Part shown: positions 7,431-10,447 of the stretch, piece by piece | How the letters are laid out: each line of letters begins with the position of its first letter | Position numbering within the stretch: position 1 is the first letter of the stretch | Made by a program: the position numbers and the translations under genes | Source: Euperipatoides rowelli | Taxonomy: Eukaryota > Onychophora > Udeonychophora > Euonychophora > Peripatopsidae | Reading direction: 5' to 3' (one strand) | Length of the DNA: 10,447 nt | Assembly (NCBI GenBank): GCA_003024985.2 | Contig: PXIH01S0059404.1 | Notes under the pieces: generated by a model | Told to the model about the DNA's origin: nothing | The model's input: only the letters and a program-made list of their open reading frames with translations | The model's database searches: none

Positions 7431-7609
7431 CGGGGGGGGGGCAAGAAAGGAGGATGATGGGGAGTGGAGAGCCGAGGATATAATCAGAGAGTTCATGAAG
7501 GGGTGAAATGGCCTGCAGGTTAGAGACTGGGTAAGTGTACCATTTAGCTCTCAATTCGTTATCTTATTTTTTAATAGGTGATGATGTTAATAAGTGTTGA
7601 AAAGCATCA
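7431..7609 (+). other. LINE 3' tail region and junction with AT-rich DNA
   Basis: After the last LINE stop, a run of ten G (7432-7441) and a purine-rich tail continue to about 7530, then composition drops to AT-rich. No poly(A) or tandem 3' repeat marks the LINE end. A GT-AG-bounded AT-rich island lies at 7531-7577, starting GTAAGT and ending in a T-rich tract plus AATAG. Confidence 0.5.
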
Positions 7610-7617
7610 TCTGTCAC
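7610..7617. repeat. Left target-site duplication of the hAT-like element
   Basis: The octamer tctgtcac directly precedes the left terminal repeat and matches cctgtcac at 9014-9021, directly after the right terminal repeat, in 7 of 8 positions. An 8-bp duplication is the hallmark of the hAT superfamily. Confidence 0.8.
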
Positions 7618-7629
7618 TAGAGATGGGCT
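7618..7629 (+). repeat. Left terminal inverted repeat of the hAT-like element
   Basis: TAGAGATGGGCT; nine perfect bases match the right end, then one extra G before CT. Transposase would cleave at its outer edge. Confidence 0.78.
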
Positions 7630-7647
7630 TAATAGTGATTTTTGTAT

Positions 7648-7725
7648 ATCAGTGACTGCTCCTCAAAAATATCAGTGACAATTAATAGCGACAAAATCAC
7701 ATATAGTGACAAAATAAATCCATCT
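7648..7725 (+). promoter_or_regulatory. Left subterminal motif cluster of the hAT-like element
   Basis: The motif (c/t)AGTGAC(a) recurs within 80 bp: atatcagtgac twice, a variant agcgacaaaat, and tagtgacaaaat. The same atatcagtgac is found near the right end. hAT transposases are known to bind multiple short subterminal repeats, so these are plausible binding sites. The function is inferred. Confidence 0.5.
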
Positions 7726-7747
7726 AAATTTCATCATTATAAGCGGC

Positions 7748-7766
7748 GGGTGGGTGGGGGGTAGGG
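7748..7766 (+). other. Potential G-quadruplex motif in the hAT-like element
   Basis: GGG (7748-7750), GGG (7752-7754), GGGGGG (7756-7761) and GGG (7764-7766) are separated by loops of 1, 1 and 2 bases, a canonical short-loop G4 pattern in otherwise AT-rich DNA. It marks the left edge of the internal duplication; the matching edge of the second copy keeps only the final GGG. Confidence 0.75.
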
Positions 7767-8785
7767 AACAATGGTATAGATTTAAAATGATTAATGAGTT
7801 TAAACGTAGCCTAAGCTAGAAATAAAAATATAACAAAAAATTAAATAAAAAAAAAAAAAAATTATATTCCATTATCATTATGGTGCCATATTATTAATTA
7901 CTACCGTAGTTATTAAATTATAAGACTAAGAATATAATTTTAAAGTAGATCAGTAGAAAACTAAAACTAAATAATTTACGACTTTACTTCTTAAACAATG
8001 ACTAACAAAATTCCAATAATCAGTTATAGACTATCGGTATCTAAAAACTCGATATTATGTGGCTAATGGCTAACACAGGCCGAGTGTGCGATATCAGCGC
8101 CAATTCACATATAATGGAAATCACAATAACAATCTTATACCAACGTGAACGCAATATAAATAATAATGAATTCCCGTTTTAACAGGCAAAAACGTTCCCG
8201 TCATTGCACTGTTTCAAATCGCATTCACGATGTAAAAGCACAGTAAAAGCCTGATTTGCTGGCATTGTATTAAAGTATTAGGGAACAATGGTTCATATTT
8301 AAAATGACTAATGAGTTTAAAAGTAGCCTATGCTAGAAATAAAAATGTAACAAAAAATTAAATAATAAAAAAGTTTACTGTATATCATTATGGTGTCATA
8401 TTATTAATAGCTACCGTAGTTATTAAATTATGGGACTAAGAATATAATTTTAAAGTAGATCAGTAAAAAAATAAAACTAATTAATTAAAGACTTTACTTC
8501 ATAAACAATGACTAACAAAGTTCCAATAATCAGTTATAGGCTACCGGTACCGTATCTAAAACTCTTGATATTTTGTGGCTAAATGAGTGTGTGATATCAG
8601 CGCCAATTCACATTTAATTGAAATCACAATAACAGTCTTATACCAACTGTGACTGTGACAGCACAGTATCAGTTTAATGAATTCACGTTTTACAGGCTTG
8701 TTAAAACGTTACCGTCATTACGCTGTTTCAAATCGCATTTACGATGTAAAAGCCTGACTAGCTTGGCATTGTAGTAAAGTATTTT
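7762..8785. repeat. Internal tandem duplication of about 0.5 kb in the hAT-like element
   Basis: Copy 1 (about 7762-8280) and copy 2 (about 8281-8785) align over nearly their whole length, beginning gggaacaatgg and ending ggcattgta(t/g)taaagtatt. Shared landmarks include ctaccgtagttattaaatta, tatcagcgccaattcacat and tttcaaatcgcatt. Differences are scattered substitutions and small indels, plus a local replacement near 8648-8675 where copy 2 carries a CTGTGACTGTGACAG segment. The divergence shows that the duplication is old. Confidence 0.9.
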
Positions 8786-8946
8786 TATTGTAAAATAATG
8801 TGTTGCTCATTATATTTCTGAGCAGATAAATTAAATTATTAATTAAAATTTGACATTTATAAAAAATAAAAATGGAAATTAAAAGTAATTAAATAAATAA
8901 AAAATAAAGTTTGTTTTTGTAACTGTTATTAACAGAAACAGATCAC

Positions 8947-8992
8947 GACTAGTGACTGTGACAGGGAAATATCAGTGACAAAAAACTGTGAC
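8947..8992 (+). promoter_or_regulatory. Right subterminal motif cluster of the hAT-like element
   Basis: GTGAC occurs four times (ctagtgactgtgacag, atatcagtgac, actgtgacatg) within 50 bp of the right end, in the same orientation as at the left end. Candidate transposase binding sites by analogy with other hAT elements. Confidence 0.5.
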
Positions 8993-9002
8993 ATGATTTT
9001 CG

Positions 9003-9013
9003 AGCCATCTCTA
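9003..9013 (-). repeat. Right terminal inverted repeat of the hAT-like element
   Basis: agccatctcta; read on the minus strand it is TAGAGATGGCT, matching the left end with one indel. Confidence 0.78.
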
Positions 9014-9021
9014 CCTGTCAC
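9014..9021. repeat. Right target-site duplication of the hAT-like element
   Basis: cctgtcac, 7 of 8 identical to tctgtcac at 7610-7617. Confidence 0.8.
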
Positions 9022-9126
9022 TATGAGTGTTGTTCATTATATCTTAGGAGTAGTCAAAAGTGAAAATAGCGATCATCTTTTAAGCTTTATATTTAAAATA
9101 ATGATTTTAATATTATTGTAGATATA

Positions 9127-9138
9127 TACGGTACCGTA
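9127..9138. repeat. 12-bp perfect palindrome
   Basis: TACGGTACCGTA is its own reverse complement. The core ggtaccgta also occurs in copy 2 of the hAT internal duplication near 8545-8555. A chance match is possible at this length. Confidence 0.6.
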
Positions 9139-9263
9139 ATACAGTTAACAATAGATTGGATGGTTAAAAAAAAATCCACACTATATTAGTTTTCTAATTA
9201 AACTATTATTTAATTATTTTATTATGCAGAGAGTCTACATTTTTTTTAAGTCTGGGTTGAGTG

Positions 9264-9276
9264 TATATATATATAT
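9264..9276. repeat. (TA)n microsatellite
   Basis: Thirteen bases of alternating T and A, flanked by gtg and cgag. Confidence 0.9.
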
Positions 9277-9441
9277 CGAGGCGGTAAAACATCGAGAAGC
9301 TCATCTCTTCCTCCATCAGTAAAATCTTTTTTTTTTTTAAAAAAATAAATGTTTGTTCTTGTATATTTAATCTATTTTCATTCTTAAACTAAAATACTTG
9401 TTTAAATTAAAAGATATTTAGTACTGTAAGAAATCTATCGC

Positions 9442-9455
9442 GAGAGAGAGAGAGA
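9442..9455 (+). repeat. (GA)7 microsatellite
   Basis: Seven GA units preceded by tctatcgc and followed by cat. The context tctatc--gagaga recurs at 9697-9716. Confidence 0.9.
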
Positions 9456-9704
9456 CATGCTGTAGTTAGCCCTACCTCTTTGTTATAAGATGTAAAAAAA
9501 AAACAAAAAAACATCATCTTAGCAACCACTATTCTATCTTTTACCGCTACTCAATATAGCAATTAACGTTTATATTTAAACATTGAGTTGTTCAATTTAT
9601 TACAAATTAATTTTGGTGATTATATATGATAGTTTTAGACAAAATGCGTTAAAATAAATCCATATTACTTAAAAAAAAGACTATTATTCGATCTTTTCTA
9701 TCAT

Positions 9705-9716
9705 GAGAGAGAGAGA
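9705..9716 (+). repeat. (GA)6 microsatellite
   Basis: Six GA units preceded by tctatcat and followed by cact, similar in flanks to the tract at 9442-9455, so the two may derive from one dispersed repeat. Confidence 0.9.
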
Positions 9717-9984
9717 CACTGGGTGTTTTGACCAATGAGATAGAAGCATTCATTCAAGGTGTGAAAAAAACATTGCCTGAAGCCATTAACTACGTTAGTA
9801 GAAGGAATTAAAAGATTAGTCGATTTGTGAAACATCTTTTGACGTTTATAATAATTGTAATTATTAGTCTTTAAAATCGTATTGTAAAATAAATATCTTG
9901 ATTATAAATGAGATATTAGATCTCAAATACATCTGCTGTCCCCAATATTGAAAAAGATTGCGCTCATTGGGGTCTTAGTACACA

Positions 9985-10006
9985 CTCTCAGAAAAAAATC
10001 TGAGAG
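9985..10006. repeat. Short hairpin with A-rich loop
   Basis: ctctcaga (9985-9992) and tctgagag (9999-10006) pair perfectly over 8 bp around six A. Too short and isolated to call an RNA gene or terminator. Confidence 0.6.
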
Positions 10007-10447
10007 GGAGAATAGGAATGCTTAGTTAAAATATGGATAGCGATCGTTTTTCTTTTTAATGTTTATATAACTCACTCAATTATGTTTTTGTAATATTTTA
10101 TAGTAGGATTAAATAGAAGTAATAACACTGTTGTTATAAATCTAATGTATATTAAAATAGAGGATCGTAGTTACGGTCATGGACTCATGGTGTTGAAAGA
10201 TTTTTACATGTGCGGTCTTAATATACTTTATATAGCTTTTTAATTAAAGTATTAAATTATTACTCGATCTATTTAGTCATTTTATCATTAGGCAAGATAC
10301 TACCCTTACTAAATCATGTACGCTCTATTTGAAAATCTAATCCATTATGCCTAGGGGCATGTGTTTTTCGTACTACACGATAAAACCAATTTCTTTATAG
10401 CAATTTTTTTTTTTAATTTCTTCATCAATTATTGCATTTAAAGTAAG

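Larger units (their letters stand above)
4123..7545 (+). mobile_element. Degraded APE-type non-LTR retrotransposon (LINE)
   Basis: Successive fragments match the domain order of an apurinic-endonuclease LINE: endonuclease (GVQEIHL, SQIDHIL), linker, reverse transcriptase (GVDGIN, IPIPK, YRKIT, LDLAK, QGFPLSP, YAD), the RYLGA block, the LFGTK block, and a C-terminal GHILRR...GRP...W region. Stops, frameshifts, a probable deletion and foldback insertions show it is inactive. The right boundary is placed where GC content falls near 7545; no poly(A) tail or flanking duplication was found there. The left boundary is uncertain and could reach 2756, where the purine-rich GC-rich block starts. The clade cannot be fixed by eye; the C-terminal GHILRR/GRP pattern is widespread among arthropod and other invertebrate LINEs. 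Confidence 0.8.
7618..9013. mobile_element. Nonautonomous hAT-like DNA transposon
   Basis: The element is about 1,396 bp. Its ends are short imperfect terminal inverted repeats: TAGAGATGGGCT at 7618-7629, and the reverse complement TAGAGATGGCT at 9003-9013. It is flanked by an 8-bp target-site duplication (7/8). TAGAGATGG-type termini plus an 8-bp duplication fit the hAT superfamily. No open frame for a transposase (hAT C-terminal dimerisation domain) is present; the interior is AT-rich, consists largely of a diverged tandem duplication and contains a G-quadruplex motif, so movement would depend on a transposase supplied in trans. Clusters of GTGAC motifs near both ends are candidate transposase binding sites. 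One mismatch in the duplication and diverged ends suggest an old insertion. It sits just 3' of the LINE relic without interrupting it. Confidence 0.82.
9022..10447. other. AT-rich gene-free stretch with microsatellites
   Basis: No reading frame of note, no RNA gene and no recognised transposon end. It contains (TA)n at 9264-9276, (GA)7 at 9442-9455, (GA)6 at 9705-9716, a 12-bp palindrome at 9127-9138 and a short hairpin at 9985-10006. Homopolymer A and T runs are frequent. Confidence 0.6.

Noticed and set aside
2756-7545. A single LINE copy spanning the whole GC-rich block with defined target-site duplication
   Set aside because: I found no convincing direct repeat at the two composition edges and no poly(A), so the left boundary is left open.
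1-10447. tRNA or rRNA genes
   Set aside because: No B-box-like GGTTCGA(A/N)TCC, cloverleaf or rRNA core motif was seen on either strand.

Overview
The window looks like intergenic or intronic DNA from an invertebrate animal genome. It is strongly AT-rich, has no bacterial-style operons, carries a LINE-type reverse transcriptase relic and a hAT-like DNA element, contains microsatellites and one ambiguous base (N at 1622), and has a TATA/initiator promoter of metazoan type. I see no intact protein-coding gene, no tRNA or rRNA, and no CRISPR array. The host cannot be named from the sequence.

Layout. Positions 1-900 are AT-rich with short direct repeats. Positions 948-1117 hold a compact promoter-like module: CCAAT boxes, a perfect octamer ATGCAAAT, TATAAAA, and a cap site matching both the arthropod initiator and the histone cap box PyCATTCPu. 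A 55-bp unit of this module is tandemly duplicated, but no histone coding sequence follows. Positions 1118-2755 are AT-rich and otherwise featureless apart from three copies of a 15-bp repeat near the end. Positions 2756-3500 are an abrupt GC-rich, purine-biased block with splice-like signals on both strands and no recognisable product. Positions 3500-4120 are unassigned.

Positions about 4120-7545 are a degraded non-LTR retrotransposon on the + strand: a possible ORF1 relic (4123-4627), an APE endonuclease relic (4883-5190), a linker, a reverse transcriptase (5485-6637 core, then 6636-7430 thumb and C-terminal region). It is dead: at least four in-frame stops, several frameshifts (one exactly inside the catalytic YADD box), and an apparent internal endonuclease deletion. 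Two perfect foldback repeats (5007-5046 and 6920-6991) interrupt its reading frame and look like template-switch scars.

Immediately downstream, 7618-9013 is a 1.4-kb nonautonomous hAT-like DNA transposon with short terminal inverted repeats starting TAGAGATGG, an 8-bp target-site duplication (7/8 identical), subterminal GTGAC-motif clusters, a G-quadruplex motif and an internal tandem duplication of about 0.5 kb. Positions 9014-10447 are AT-rich DNA with microsatellites and small palindromes. The window is best read as a transposon graveyard with one interesting orphan promoter. I do not find evidence for an intact new multi-gene system.
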